Positions 48,009 to 57,128 of a stretch of DNA of 64,000 bases are shown here, one piece after another. A program made the position numbers and the translations under genes. Within the stretch, counting starts at the first letter, position 1, and every line of letters starts with the position of its first letter. The DNA comes from Bog-756 sp963734435 (GTDB taxonomy: Bacteria; Actinomycetota; Acidimicrobiia; Acidimicrobiales; RAAP-2). The DNA lies in NCBI GenBank assembly GCA_963734435.1, contig CAVTHA010000005.1, positions 124,001 to 188,000 of the forward strand, in the 5' to 3' direction. A model generated the notes under the pieces. The model did no database searches. It had not been told where the DNA came from and worked only from the letters and a program-made list of their open reading frames with translations.

Positions 48009-48952
48009 CCCTGCACGGCTCCGTGCTGGAGCTCATCGGCAACACTCCGCTGGTGGACATATCCCAGCTCAGCCCCAATCCTGGTGTGCGAATGCTGATC
48101 AAGCTGGAGGGGCAGAACCCGGGGGGCTCGGTCAAGGACCGGATCGCCCTCGCCATGATCGGAGAGGCGGAGAAGGACGGGCTGCTCAAGCCGGGCCAGA
48201 CGCTGATCGAACCTTCTTCAGGCAACACCGGGATCGGCATGGCCCTGATCTGCCGGGTGAAGGGCTACCACCTGAAGGTGGTGCTGGCCACCAACGTCTC
48301 CATCGAGCGGCGCCAGCTGCTCGAGTCGTGGGGGGCGGAGATCATCGAGTCTCCCGGGGCCGAGGGATCCAACGGAGCGGTCCGGCGGGCCCGCCTGCTC
48401 GCCGCCGAACACCCGGAATGGGCCTTCCTCTACCAGTACGCCAACCCGGCCAACCCCAAGGCTCACTACGAGGGAACGGGACCCGAGATCTGGCGGGACT
48501 GCCCCGAGGTGACCCACTTCGTGGCCGGGCTCGGAACCTCCGGGACCCTCCTCGGGGTCGGCCGGTACCTCAAGGAGCAGAGCCCCGAGATCAAGGTGTG
48601 GGCCATCGAGCCTCCGGCCGGCGAGATGGTCGACGGCCTGCGCAATCTGGACGACGGGTACATCCCGCCCATCTTCATCGACGGGCACGGTGCGGAGCTT
48701 CTCGACGGGAAGCGCATCGTGCGGCCCCGTGAATCCATCGAATGGACGCGACGGCTCACCGAGGTCGGGATCTTTGCCGGTCTGTCATCGGGAGCGGCAC
48801 TGGCCGGCGCGGTCAGGACCGCTCGTACCATCGATACCGGCGTGGTGGTCGTCGTCTCGGCCGACGGTGGGTGGAAGTACCTGTCCACCGGCGCCTGGAC
48901 CGACCCGCTCGACGTCGTCGAGGAACGGGCCAAGCTCATCACGTTCTTCTGA
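48005..48952 (+). CDS. cysM: Cysteine synthase CysM (O-phosphoserine sulfhydrylase type)
   Basis: The 315-residue fold-type II PLP enzyme has the Schiff-base lysine in NPGGSVKDRIALAMI, the substrate loop PSSGNTGIGMAL and the phosphate loop GLGTSGTLLGVGRYL. The GTG start overlaps the cysO stop. With Mec and CysO it forms the alternative actinobacterial cysteine pathway, in which O-phosphoserine and protein-bound sulfur are used. The C-terminal FAGLSSGAALAGAVRTARTI is complete. Confidence 0.92.
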   Translation: MTLHGSVLELIGNTPLVDISQLSPNPGVRMLIKLEGQNPGGSVKDRIALAMIGEAEKDGLLKPGQTLIEPSSGNTGIGMALICRVKGYHLKVVLATNVSIERRQLLESWGAEIIESPGAEGSNGAVRRARLLAAEHPEWAFLYQYANPANPKAHYEGTGPEIWRDCPEVTHFVAGLGTSGTLLGVGRYLKEQSPEIKVWAIEPPAGEMVDGLRNLDDGYIPPIFIDGHGAELLDGKRIVRPRESIEWTRRLTEVGIFAGLSSGAALAGAVRTARTIDTGVVVVVSADGGWKYLSTGAWTDPLDVVEERAKLITFF

Positions 48953-49157
48953 CTTCTGACCGGTGGGGTGGTGGTCGTCCGGGGCGACAGTGCGGTCGCA
49001 GCCCCGGGGGCCGGGAGTGGTCATCCACGCGCTGGGCTACTCTGCCGACACCACCGGTGGCAGCCCGCTATCGACGTTCTCGGGCGGGGCCGACGAGGCC
49101 CGGGCGGTGCACCAGGGCCGGGTGGATCAAGCGGCGTCGGGGAAGGGATGCAGAACG

Positions 49158-49919
49158 GTGAGCGAAGAGGCAGCCGATGGCCGGACGGCCAGGGCAGACG
49201 GGCGGCGGATCGACGAGTTGCGGCCAGCCCGGTTCGAGCGGGACTTCACCGTCTTCGCCCCCGGATCGGTGCTGGTGTCCATGGGCCGGACCCGGGTCCT
49301 GTGCACGGCCTCGGTGGAGGACCGGGTCCCGCCGTGGATGCGAGGCCGGGGCAAGGGATGGGTGACCGCCGAGTACTCCCTCCTCCCGGGGTCGACCGAG
49401 GAGCGGGTCACCCGGGAGGCGGCCAAGGGGAAGTTGTCGGGGCGGACCCAGGAGATCCAGCGCCTCATCGGCCGCTCGCTGCGCTCGGTGTGCGACATGG
49501 TCGCCCTCGGGGAACTGCAGGTCACCGTGGACTGCGACGTGCTGCAGGCCGACGGGGGTACCCGAACCGCCTCTATCTGCGGGGCGTACGTGGCTCTCCA
49601 CGACGCGATGACCCGGTTGGTCATGAAGGGGGATCTGAAAGCCAACCCCCTGCTCGAAGCGGTGGCCGCCGTGTCGGTGGGCGTGGTGGACGGGGTGTGC
49701 ATGCTCGACCTGCCCTACGCAGAGGACAGCCGGGCCGAGGTCGACATGAACGTCGTGATGACTGCATCCGGCCGGTTCATCGAGGTGCAGGGCACGGCGG
49801 AGGGCATGCCCTTCACCAAGGACGAGCTCGACGAGATGCTGAGCCTGGCGGAGCACGGGATCGCCCAGCTGCTCGATCTCCAGGTCGAGACGCTGGCCGA
49901 GCCGCCCGCGCCCCGCTGA
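49158..49919 (+). CDS. rph: Ribonuclease PH
   Basis: The 253-residue phosphorolytic 3'-5' exoribonuclease trims tRNA 3' ends. Signatures are ADGRRIDELRPARFERDFTV, WVTAEYSLLPGSTEERVTRE and the catalytic-region VDCDVLQADGGTRTASICGA. LDLPYAEDSRAEVDMNVVMT is also complete. The GTG at 49158 was chosen because the conserved N-terminus starts soon after; the frame is open further upstream. It lies 3 bp before rdgB, a pair conserved in actinobacteria. Confidence 0.92.
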   Translation: MSEEAADGRTARADGRRIDELRPARFERDFTVFAPGSVLVSMGRTRVLCTASVEDRVPPWMRGRGKGWVTAEYSLLPGSTEERVTREAAKGKLSGRTQEIQRLIGRSLRSVCDMVALGELQVTVDCDVLQADGGTRTASICGAYVALHDAMTRLVMKGDLKANPLLEAVAAVSVGVVDGVCMLDLPYAEDSRAEVDMNVVMTASGRFIEVQGTAEGMPFTKDELDEMLSLAEHGIAQLLDLQVETLAEPPAPR

Positions 49920-49922
49920 GCG

Positions 49923-50528
49923 ATGGACGGCCTCGAGCTCGTCCTGGCCACGGCCAACCCTGACAAGGCCGCAGAGATCACGGCCATCCTCGGAGCGGTA
50001 CCCGGGTTGGTGCTTCGGCCAAGGCCCCCGTCGGTCCCCGACATCGAGGAAACGGGGGACACCCTGGTCGACAACGCCCGGTTGAAGGCGTTCTCGCTGG
50101 TCGAAGCCACCGGGCTGGCGGCAGTGGCCGACGATACTGGCCTCGAGGTCGACGCATTGGGTGGTGCACCTGGCGTCTACTCGGCCCGCTATTCCGGCGA
50201 CCATGCCAGCTACGCGGACAACGTGGCCAAGCTCCTGGCGGAGCTGGGCCGGCATCACGCCGATACGCCCGGCCGGAGAAGAGCGAGGTTTCGCTGCGTG
50301 GCGTTCGTCGGCTTTCCCGACACCCGTGAGGTGTGGGCGGAGGGAGAGGTGCTCGGGACCATCGCCACGACGGCGGTGGGCGACGGCGGCTTCGGCTACG
50401 ACCCGGTCTTCGTGCCCGATGGCTGCGGGGGCCGCACCTTCGCCCAGATGGCACCGGACGAGAAGCACTCGCTGTCCCACCGCGGCCGGGCATTCCGGGC
50501 GCTCGCCGACCAGCTGAGGGAGGTATGA
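49923..50528 (+). CDS. rdgB: RdgB/HAM1 family non-canonical purine NTP pyrophosphatase
   Basis: The 201-residue protein begins with the family's LVLATANPDKAAEITAIL (substrate-binding Thr, Asn and Lys). It has AVADDTGLEVDALGGAPGVY and the C-terminal FGYDPVFVPDGCGGRTFAQM, FAQMAPDEKHSLSHRGRAF. It hydrolyses XTP, ITP and dITP to their monophosphates and keeps them out of nucleic acids. It directly follows rph, so the two are co-transcribed. Confidence 0.93.
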   Translation: MDGLELVLATANPDKAAEITAILGAVPGLVLRPRPPSVPDIEETGDTLVDNARLKAFSLVEATGLAAVADDTGLEVDALGGAPGVYSARYSGDHASYADNVAKLLAELGRHHADTPGRRRARFRCVAFVGFPDTREVWAEGEVLGTIATTAVGDGGFGYDPVFVPDGCGGRTFAQMAPDEKHSLSHRGRAFRALADQLREV

Positions 50529-50617
50529 GGGCCGCGGTCTCGGGGGCGTGCGGGTTCCGCCGTCTGCCGGGGAGCACCAGCTAGCCTCGACGCCGATCGG
50601 ATCATTGGAGGCCGCCG

Positions 50618-51127
50618 GTGAGCGACGTGTCACAGGGGCCGGGATGGTGGCTGGCCTCGGACGGGAAGTGGTACTCGCCGGACCAGGTCCCGGGGTACGC
50701 CGCCCCGGTCAGCCAGGCCAGCGAACCGCCGCCCACCGCCGCCTACGGTCCACCAGGGGCGCCGCCCGGCTACGGACCGCCGGTCGGTGCGACGGGGTAC
50801 GGCTATGCGGGCAGCGGCATGCCCTACGGGTTCGCCCCGGTGCCGAGGACCAACGGCCTGGCCATCGCCGCCATGGTGTGTTCGTTCTTCTTCTGGCTGT
50901 ACGGCATCGGGGCCATCCTCGGCATTGTCTTCGGGTTCATCGCCCGTTCACAGATCAAGCGGTCGGGCGGGACCCAGCAGGGGAGGGGGATGGCCCTGGC
51001 CGGCATCATCATCGGCTTCGCCGGCATCGCCATCGGCATCGTCCTGGTCATCGTGTTGCTGGTGGTGGTGCACCACTGCGAGCAGAACGGCAGCTGCACC
51101 ACGACCACCTTCAACTCCGGGGGCTGA
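50618..51127 (+). CDS. DUF4190 domain membrane protein
   Basis: The 169-residue protein starts with GPGWWLASDGKWYSPDQVPG, a WW-like cytoplasmic motif common in actinobacterial membrane proteins. A Pro/Gly/Tyr-rich linker follows, then two helices of the DUF4190 type (NGLAIAAMVCSFFFWLYGIG and MALAGIIIGFAGIAIGIVLV). A short cysteine-containing tail (HCEQNGSCTTTTF) is outside. The function is unknown. It ends immediately against the convergent DUF4388 gene. Confidence 0.8.
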   Translation: MSDVSQGPGWWLASDGKWYSPDQVPGYAAPVSQASEPPPTAAYGPPGAPPGYGPPVGATGYGYAGSGMPYGFAPVPRTNGLAIAAMVCSFFFWLYGIGAILGIVFGFIARSQIKRSGGTQQGRGMALAGIIIGFAGIAIGIVLVIVLLVVVHHCEQNGSCTTTTFNSGG

Positions 51128-51991
51128 TCAGGCGACCCCGTTGCCTCCGGTGTCCTCGACCTCGTTCGGGGGCGCCCAGGGATCGACCGCGATCGGCGGC
51201 GGCATGATAGCCACCTCAGCGAGGCCGGCCGATTCGTTCGGCTGAGGGCTGGACGGCCCAGACGGCCCGAGCCCTCCGGCGTCGGGAGGCTTGACCACAG
51301 CCTCGCCGGGGGTGGCGTCAACCGGCTGGCGGCTCTGATCGGGCACCGGGTCCGGAGCGGCGTCAGGCTCGGCCTGGGATGCACCCTCGGGTGCGAAGCC
51401 GGGATGGGCGGTTGCCCGGGCCGGGGCCCCGACGGCGATGAGACCGGCGGCCTGCAGGTCCCGGAGGGTTCGCAGGCCGACGATCTGCTCCCCTCCGATC
51501 CTGTCGAGGACCGACTTCACCGTGAGACCGCTGTTGCCCACCGTGGTGAGCACGCTCCACTGGTCGCTGCGGATCCGAACGTCCTGACCCGGCGGGCTCG
51601 GCGACAGATTGACTTCGGCCTCCAGGGGGACCACCATCCGGAGTTCCCTCCACTCATCGACCTGGGGGCGGACCTCTTGCAGCACTGCCACCACCGGTAC
51701 GGTCGGATGGCCGCTCGAGGACACGACACCGGTGCTGAAGGAGAAGCTGCCTTCGGTCATGCAGGCCAACTCGAAGACGGCCTGGCCGATGGTGCTCGCC
51801 GAACCGACCCGGGCGTTGGCCAGCTGACCGTCGGCCAGCCAGAGCCATCCCTCGACGTCATCGCCGACCGCGTGCAGCTCGCCGGTCTGGGAGGTTGATG
51901 CCAGAAGCATCAACACGTCGGAGAGGGCGAAGGCGGCAAGCGAGCCGATCAACGACGCCGAGGACTCGGCCGGGGTTCCAGTGGGGCTCAT
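51128..51991 (-). CDS. DUF4388 domain protein
   Basis: The 287-residue form begins MSPTGTPAESSASLIGSLAA. The DUF4388 domain (SLAAFALSDVLMLLASTSQ, GWLWLADGQLANARVG) is known from two-component and gliding-related proteins. A winged-helix-like middle (TVGNSGLTVKSVLDRIGGEQ) and a long acidic Pro-rich tail follow. GAAGGAAG stands five bases before the ATG at 51991. An in-frame ATG at 52171 would add 60 residues with unusual codons (AGA, AGG, CGA) and is the alternative. The role is unknown, possibly regulatory. Confidence 0.7.
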   Translation of the reverse strand: MSPTGTPAESSASLIGSLAAFALSDVLMLLASTSQTGELHAVGDDVEGWLWLADGQLANARVGSASTIGQAVFELACMTEGSFSFSTGVVSSSGHPTVPVVAVLQEVRPQVDEWRELRMVVPLEAEVNLSPSPPGQDVRIRSDQWSVLTTVGNSGLTVKSVLDRIGGEQIVGLRTLRDLQAAGLIAVGAPARATAHPGFAPEGASQAEPDAAPDPVPDQSRQPVDATPGEAVVKPPDAGGLGPSGPSSPQPNESAGLAEVAIMPPPIAVDPWAPPNEVEDTGGNGVA

Positions 51992-52330
51992 GATGGCTTC
52001 CTTCCCGTCCACGGTCATCTCTAGCACCGAGGACCGGTTGATCTCGGGCGTCCCGCCACCGTCGGGAGCCGTTCCGCCGGTGCGTGCCGCTGACGGCCCG
52101 AGCATACGCTCGAGGGTGTCAGCGCTGTCGCCCGCCGGTGGTCCTGCCGGGGACCGTCGCCTTCTGGTCATCTCCGGTGCCCTTCGAATCGCAAAATTTG
52201 GTCCAAACAACGATACCGGGGGTGAGCTGGGCGATCCACACTTGATGTGGCGCCGCGTCAGAGCCGGTGTCGAGGCGGGTGGGGCCCGGAGGCCCACCCG
52301 GTAGGCGGTTTCGGGCCATGATCTGGAGTC
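51992..52330. other. Divergent gap between DUF4388 and enoyl-CoA hydratase genes, with an inverted repeat
   Basis: Part may be the N-terminus of the DUF4388 protein (to 52171). An AT-rich patch contains TTTGG-T-CCAAA at 52197-52207, a perfect inverted repeat in otherwise GC-rich sequence, and is a likely promoter/operator site for one or both genes. Confidence 0.45.
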
Positions 52331-53167
52331 ATGACCGATGGCCCAGAGGCTCCGACCTTCTCCACCTACCGCGACTTCCGCCACCTCCGGTTCGAGCGCC
52401 CGGGCCCCGGAGTCGTACTCATCACCATCGACCGGCCGGAGGTCCTGAATGCTGCCGATGAGCGGCTCCACCGCGAGCTGTCCGAGGTTTGGCGGGTCGT
52501 GGACGCGGACAACTTGGTCGGGGTATCGGTGATCACCGGCGCGGGCCGGGCCTTCTCGGCCGGGGGGGACCTGGCCATGGTCGAGCGGATGACCGTCGAC
52601 CATGCCGCCGTGGTCGAGCAATGGCGTGACGCCAATGCGGTGGTCGAGTCGATCCTGACGTCGGCCAAGCCGATTGTGGCCGCGATCAACGGCGTTGCCG
52701 TCGGCGCCGGGCTGGCCGTGGCCCTGCTTTCCGACGTCTCGATCATGGCCGAGTCGGCCAGGATCTCCGATGGCCACACCCGGCTCGGGGTGGCAGCCGG
52801 GGATCACGCCGCCCTGTTGTGGCCGCTTCTGTGCGGCATGGCGAAGGCCAAGTACTACTTGCTGACTTCGGAGTTCATCGACGGCCCAGAGGCCGAGCGG
52901 ATCGGACTGGTAACCCGGTGTGTGCCCGACGGGGAGGTGCTGGCCGAAGCCCTGGCCGTAGCCGAGTCGCTGGCCGCAGGGAGCAGGACCGCCGTCCAGT
53001 GGACCAAGCGGGCCCTCAACCAATGGCTACGGTCGAATGTCCCGGTGTTCGGGGAGTCGCTTGCCCTCGAGATGCTCGGCTTTCTCGGGCCGGACGCCAG
53101 GGAGGGTGTCGCCGCCATCAACGAGCGCCGGCTGCCGGAATTCCCCTCCACCCGGCCGAGCGGATGA
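52331..53167 (+). CDS. Enoyl-CoA hydratase/isomerase family protein
   Basis: The 278-residue crotonase-fold protein has the oxyanion-hole segments ITGAGRAFSAGGDLAMVERM and AINGVAVGAGLAVALLSDVS. The region that carries the two catalytic glutamates in classical hydratases reads SDGHTRLGVAAGDHAALLWP, so both appear replaced (His and Asp in their neighbourhood). This variant is frequent among actinobacterial EchA paralogues and may do isomerase, hydrolase or other CoA chemistry instead of standard hydration. It is divergent from the DUF4388 gene. Confidence 0.87.
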   Translation: MTDGPEAPTFSTYRDFRHLRFERPGPGVVLITIDRPEVLNAADERLHRELSEVWRVVDADNLVGVSVITGAGRAFSAGGDLAMVERMTVDHAAVVEQWRDANAVVESILTSAKPIVAAINGVAVGAGLAVALLSDVSIMAESARISDGHTRLGVAAGDHAALLWPLLCGMAKAKYYLLTSEFIDGPEAERIGLVTRCVPDGEVLAEALAVAESLAAGSRTAVQWTKRALNQWLRSNVPVFGESLALEMLGFLGPDAREGVAAINERRLPEFPSTRPSG

Positions 53168-53201
53168 CGTCGGGATTCGTGGACCGTCGGCGGGACGCGG
53201 G

Positions 53202-54368
53202 TCAGGCCACGGTGACCAGGGTGCCGATGGGTGTCAACGGGTAGACCACCGCGGCGTTGGCTGGCGGCATCTCGACACATCCGTCGCTCTGCGGGTAGCC
53301 GTAGCCGCCTCGGACGAACCCGTGGAGGGCATCGCCCCCGTTGAAATAGCTCACCCATGGGATGCCGGGATCGGAGTACTTGGACCCGTCGGGATTGGTG
53401 CCCGACATGGTCGTCACCCGGTAGCGCTCGTACACGGGGAAGGTACCTGATGCGGTCGGCGCCGCCGCCACTCCGGTGTTGGCGCGGGTGGAGTACACGG
53501 GCACGCCGTTGCTGTATACCGTGACCGTCTGCGGCAGGCTTTTGTTCACGTACACGTAGTTGTACGGTCCGGGGTCAACCGCTCCGGCGGCGGCGTCGCC
53601 GAGCAGCTGGGCCCACACCGCCGGGCCCGCCGAACCATCGGTCTTCATGTTGTGCTGGGACTCGAAGGCCATCACGGCCCCGCTGGTGATCTCGTTGGGC
53701 GTCCCGACCGTCCAGAGGCCCTCGAGCGAAGGCGGCTCGCTCCCGCGCCAATTGAACGATCCCTGTTGAGCCTGCGCCGCCTCCTGGGGTGCGGTGAGGG
53801 GACCGGCCGGAGTGAAGCTCACAGGCAGGTAGCCGAGCTGGGCCAGCAGCTGCTGCAGGCGCAGGGTACTGCCCTGGGCCACGGTGAAGCGGGCGGTCGC
53901 ACCGTCGGCCAGCGGCTGGTCCGAGGCGCTCCGCACCCCGCCGTCGGCGGCCGGCACCGATACCGTCTCGGTCGACGACGGCACCAGCGGTGCGGTCGGC
54001 AGGAACATGAACGTGTCGGGAGTCACCACCTGCCACGTGCCGGCCACTGGCGGGGTGAGCGTCGGGGTGGGGGAGTGGGAGTCGAGGGGGCCCGAGAAGC
54101 GCACCGAGATGGTGGCGTCACTCGGGACCTCGGTCGAGCCGTTGACCGGGGTCAGCGACACCACACGCAGCGGACCACTGGCGCCGCCGCGCGGGCTCGA
54201 CGTGGGAGAGGCAACCGCCCGGTTGGCGGGGTCGTGGACGATGAAGGCCGCGGCCGCCATGGCGAGGACGGCGAGGGCCGCCACCGAGATCGTGATGGTC
54301 CATCCCGTCGGTCGCCTGGGCCGCCGCCTGGGAAGCGGCGATCTCGAGTGTGCGTGTCCGGCTGGCAT
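53202..54368 (-). CDS. L,D-transpeptidase (YkuD) with N-terminal Ig-like domain
   Basis: The 388-residue protein has one N-terminal membrane helix (WTITISVAALAVLAMAAAAF). An extracellular Big_5-like domain follows (VNGSTEVPSDATISVRFSGP), then a peptidoglycan-binding-like region (LQQLLAQLGYLPVSFTPAGP). The YkuD catalytic domain carries HGFVRGGYGYPQSDGCVEM, which provides the His and the nucleophilic Cys in SxGC. It forms 3-3 crosslinks or anchors proteins in the wall. The frame is intact. Confidence 0.9.
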   Translation of the reverse strand: MPAGHAHSRSPLPRRRPRRPTGWTITISVAALAVLAMAAAAFIVHDPANRAVASPTSSPRGGASGPLRVVSLTPVNGSTEVPSDATISVRFSGPLDSHSPTPTLTPPVAGTWQVVTPDTFMFLPTAPLVPSSTETVSVPAADGGVRSASDQPLADGATARFTVAQGSTLRLQQLLAQLGYLPVSFTPAGPLTAPQEAAQAQQGSFNWRGSEPPSLEGLWTVGTPNEITSGAVMAFESQHNMKTDGSAGPAVWAQLLGDAAAGAVDPGPYNYVYVNKSLPQTVTVYSNGVPVYSTRANTGVAAAPTASGTFPVYERYRVTTMSGTNPDGSKYSDPGIPWVSYFNGGDALHGFVRGGYGYPQSDGCVEMPPANAAVVYPLTPIGTLVTVA

Positions 54369-54462
54369 CTTCCTCCCTCGCTGGCAGCAATTCTACCAGT
54401 CCCGTCGGTGAGCAGGATGTCACGCAGAGTGAACGTGCCTGTATGAGCGGGGTGCGCGGCGA

Positions 54463-56832
54463 TCAGGCCGGTGCTTCGTCCGGGCCGATCAACCTGACCC
54501 GCTCCTTCACCGCCAGCTCGACAGCATTGACGAGCCGGGGATCGGTCAGCTTCCCTCCGTCGGGCCCGCGCACGTAGAAGGCGTCGACCACTGCCGACCC
54601 GAAGGTGGACACCTTGGCCGAGATCACATCGAGCCGGCAGTCGACGAGCGCTCTCGTGATGCGATGGAGCTGGCCGACCACGTCCTCGGCCCGGACCTCG
54701 ACCACGGTCGACGCCGCCGAGGCGTTGTTGTCCACGGTGACCTGGGTCGACACCAGGTGAGGGGTGGCCGTCCGGCGCTCCCCGCGGTAGGTGTGGGCCA
54801 ACTTGGCCAACTGGGCCTCGACCGACAACTTTCCCCGCATCACGGCAGCGAGGTCGTCGGACAGCCGCGCCGCGGCCGGCCATCGCCCTCGGGAGGGCTC
54901 GACCGTGAACACCTCCACCGCCACCGCATCGGCGCCGGCCACTACGGCCGAGCGCACGTTGAGCCCGTGGATGGCGAGCACCCCGGTTACTTCGGCGAGC
55001 AATCCGACGTGGTCGGGCGCGACCACCGTGACCGTGGGGTCCTCGATCGAGAGGGCCGGCGCCCCGTGAGCTCTCACCGTATCCATGACCATTCGGAGGT
55101 CCTCGGTGATCCAGGGCGTGGCCGGGGCGGCCGGCTCACCGGCCAGCAGCCGCCCCGTCCGTTCGACGAGCTCGGCGACCAGGCCGGCCTTCCACGATCC
55201 CCACGCCGACGGGCCCGTCGCCAGGCTGTCTGCCTCGACCAGTGCCGCCAGAAGCTCGAGCATGGTGCGGTCTCCGACTTCCTTGGCCACCCGTTCGGCG
55301 GTGGCCGGGTCGTTGAGGTCCCGCCGGGTGGCGGTGTCGGAGAGCAGGAGGTGCAAACGAACCATGGCGACGATGGCGTCGACGTCCTCATCGGGCAGTC
55401 CCATCCGGCGCGCTATGTCGCCGGCCACCGTCATGCCGACTTCTGTGTGGTCGCCCGGGTATCCCTTGCCGATGTCGTGGAGCAGCGTCCCGATCAACAG
55501 CAGGTCGGCCCGGTTCACCCGGTGCACGAATGTGGCGGCGTTGGCCGTCGCCTCGAGGAGGTGACGGTCCACAGTGAAGCGGTGGTACGGGTTGCGCTGT
55601 GGCTTGTTTCTCACGGCCGCCCATTCGGGGAGGTAGCGCTCGATCAGATGGCGCTGATCGAGCGCCTCCAGGGCAGCGATGGCGGGAGGACCGGTGGCGA
55701 GGAGCCGTACGAAGGCGGCACGGACGGCCGGGGACCAGGGAGCACCCGGGCTCGGGGCCTTCCGACCGAGTTGGTTGAGCGCATCCCGGGCGATCGGCAG
55801 GTTCTTCTCGGCGGCCACCGCGGCCAGGCGGAGCGAGAGCGAGGGGTCGCCGCGCATGTCGGCCGATTCGGCTATCAGCACTTCGTCCTCGCCGACGAGG
55901 ATGTCGCGGTCTCCAGGTGGGGCGGTTGGGGTGATGGTCCACCTCGGGTCCCTCACCCGACGTTGCCGGCGCGAGGAGCGCTGCGAACGGGACCAAGCAC
56001 TCCGCCGGCGCCAGGCATCATCCCCTTCCCACGCCACGGTGCGCCCGGCAGTCGCCACCGTTCGCATCAGCGAATCGGCATCGGGCTCTCCGAGGTCCTC
56101 GGCCACTTGGTCCTGCTCTTGGAGAAGGAGCCTGTTCTGCTCGCGGCCGGCCCGGCGATGCAGCTGAACCCGGATAGTGGTGAGGTCGGCCCGGGCCTTG
56201 TCGATCGCCACCGTGTCCACGTAGTCGGCCAGGACGGGTACGGCCAGCATCATGGCCAGCAACGCGCCGATGTCGCGCAAGCCCCCGTGCGACTCCTTCA
56301 GATCGGGCTCGAGTAGGAACCCCACGTCGCCGTAGGACCGATGACGCTCGGCAACCTGAGCGGCCAACACCCCGAGCCACGGGGGTTTCTGCTTGGCCCA
56401 ACGGTCCCGGGCGCCGCCGAGGACTGGTTCCGCCACCTTGGGGTCCCCGGACACCACCCGGGCGTCGAGGAGACCGAGAGCTACGCGGAGATCGGAACCG
56501 GCCAGCTCGATTGCCTCGGCCGGCCGCCGGACACTGTGATCGAGGGAGATCCCCTCGTCCCACACGGGATACCAGATCCGGTCGGCCATCTCCGAGATCC
56601 CGCGACGCCCCCGGTGGAGCAGCACGACGTCCAGGTCGCTGTAGGGGCACAGCTCACCGCGCCCGTAGCCACCCACCGCGACCAGGGCGATCCCTCGCCT
56701 GTCGCCACCGGTCGCTTGGTCGAAGAGCTCGGACAGCCACTCATCGGCGGTCCGAGCGTAGGCGTGGCAGAAGTCGTCACCCCGGAGGTCGTCACGGTCG
56801 AGAAGCGCCTGCCGTCGGCCTCGCAGAGACAC
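54463..56832 (-). CDS. glnD: [Protein-PII] uridylyltransferase GlnD
   Basis: The 789-residue protein has the nucleotidyltransferase motif AVGGYGRGELCPYSDLDVVL near residue 55 and a GlnD/GlnE linker. The HD hydrolase domain carries IGTLLHDIGKGYPGDHTEVG, and two C-terminal ACT domains follow (VTVVAPDHVGLLAEVTGVLA and VVEVRAEDVVGQLHRITRAL). It modifies and demodifies the PII protein in response to glutamine. glnB and amtB, its usual neighbours, are not in this window. The 2.37-kb frame is unbroken. Confidence 0.93.
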   Translation of the reverse strand: MSLRGRRQALLDRDDLRGDDFCHAYARTADEWLSELFDQATGGDRRGIALVAVGGYGRGELCPYSDLDVVLLHRGRRGISEMADRIWYPVWDEGISLDHSVRRPAEAIELAGSDLRVALGLLDARVVSGDPKVAEPVLGGARDRWAKQKPPWLGVLAAQVAERHRSYGDVGFLLEPDLKESHGGLRDIGALLAMMLAVPVLADYVDTVAIDKARADLTTIRVQLHRRAGREQNRLLLQEQDQVAEDLGEPDADSLMRTVATAGRTVAWEGDDAWRRRSAWSRSQRSSRRQRRVRDPRWTITPTAPPGDRDILVGEDEVLIAESADMRGDPSLSLRLAAVAAEKNLPIARDALNQLGRKAPSPGAPWSPAVRAAFVRLLATGPPAIAALEALDQRHLIERYLPEWAAVRNKPQRNPYHRFTVDRHLLEATANAATFVHRVNRADLLLIGTLLHDIGKGYPGDHTEVGMTVAGDIARRMGLPDEDVDAIVAMVRLHLLLSDTATRRDLNDPATAERVAKEVGDRTMLELLAALVEADSLATGPSAWGSWKAGLVAELVERTGRLLAGEPAAPATPWITEDLRMVMDTVRAHGAPALSIEDPTVTVVAPDHVGLLAEVTGVLAIHGLNVRSAVVAGADAVAVEVFTVEPSRGRWPAAARLSDDLAAVMRGKLSVEAQLAKLAHTYRGERRTATPHLVSTQVTVDNNASAASTVVEVRAEDVVGQLHRITRALVDCRLDVISAKVSTFGSAVVDAFYVRGPDGGKLTDPRLVNAVELAVKERVRLIGPDEAPA

Positions 56833-56927
56833 GGCCGGACCGTAGCACCCGTACCTACCGGGACCGATTGGATCGGGCTCACCCGGGGCGATGTCGGAAC
56901 CGGACGGAGCGCGGTTACCCTGGGGGT

Positions 56928-57125
56928 ATGGAAGAGCAGCAGCAGCGGTCGGGATTGAGCCTGTTCGATGGTGTCCTGATCATCGGTGGAGGGCTCATCG
57001 CCCTCTTCGTGGCGTTCAAGGTGTTCGGCTTCATCGCCGGCCTCGTCTGGTTCGTGATCAAGCTGGCCGTCGTGGCCGGCCTGGTGATGCTGGTGGCCAG
57101 GCTCATGTTCCGTCGCCGATCCTGA
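56928..57125 (+). CDS. Small membrane protein, function unknown
   Basis: A 65-residue product starts MEEQQQRSGLSLFDGVLIIG. Its two closely packed hydrophobic helices cover most of residues 14-58 and it ends in the basic MFRRRS. No family is recognised. It is divergent from glnD and ends 3 bp before the convergent GT4 gene. Confidence 0.55.
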   Translation: MEEQQQRSGLSLFDGVLIIGGGLIALFVAFKVFGFIAGLVWFVIKLAVVAGLVMLVARLMFRRRS

Positions 57126-57128
57126 GGG

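Noticed and set aside
49068..50633. Minus-strand open frame of 521 codons over rph and rdgB
   Set aside because: Antisense to two well-conserved genes; rich in Arg, Gly, His and Pro as expected of a GC-rich shadow.
52172..53023. Upstream continuation of the DUF4388 frame to 53023
   Set aside because: It is antisense to the enoyl-CoA hydratase homologue; good start codons with ribosome sites exist at 51991 and possibly 52171.
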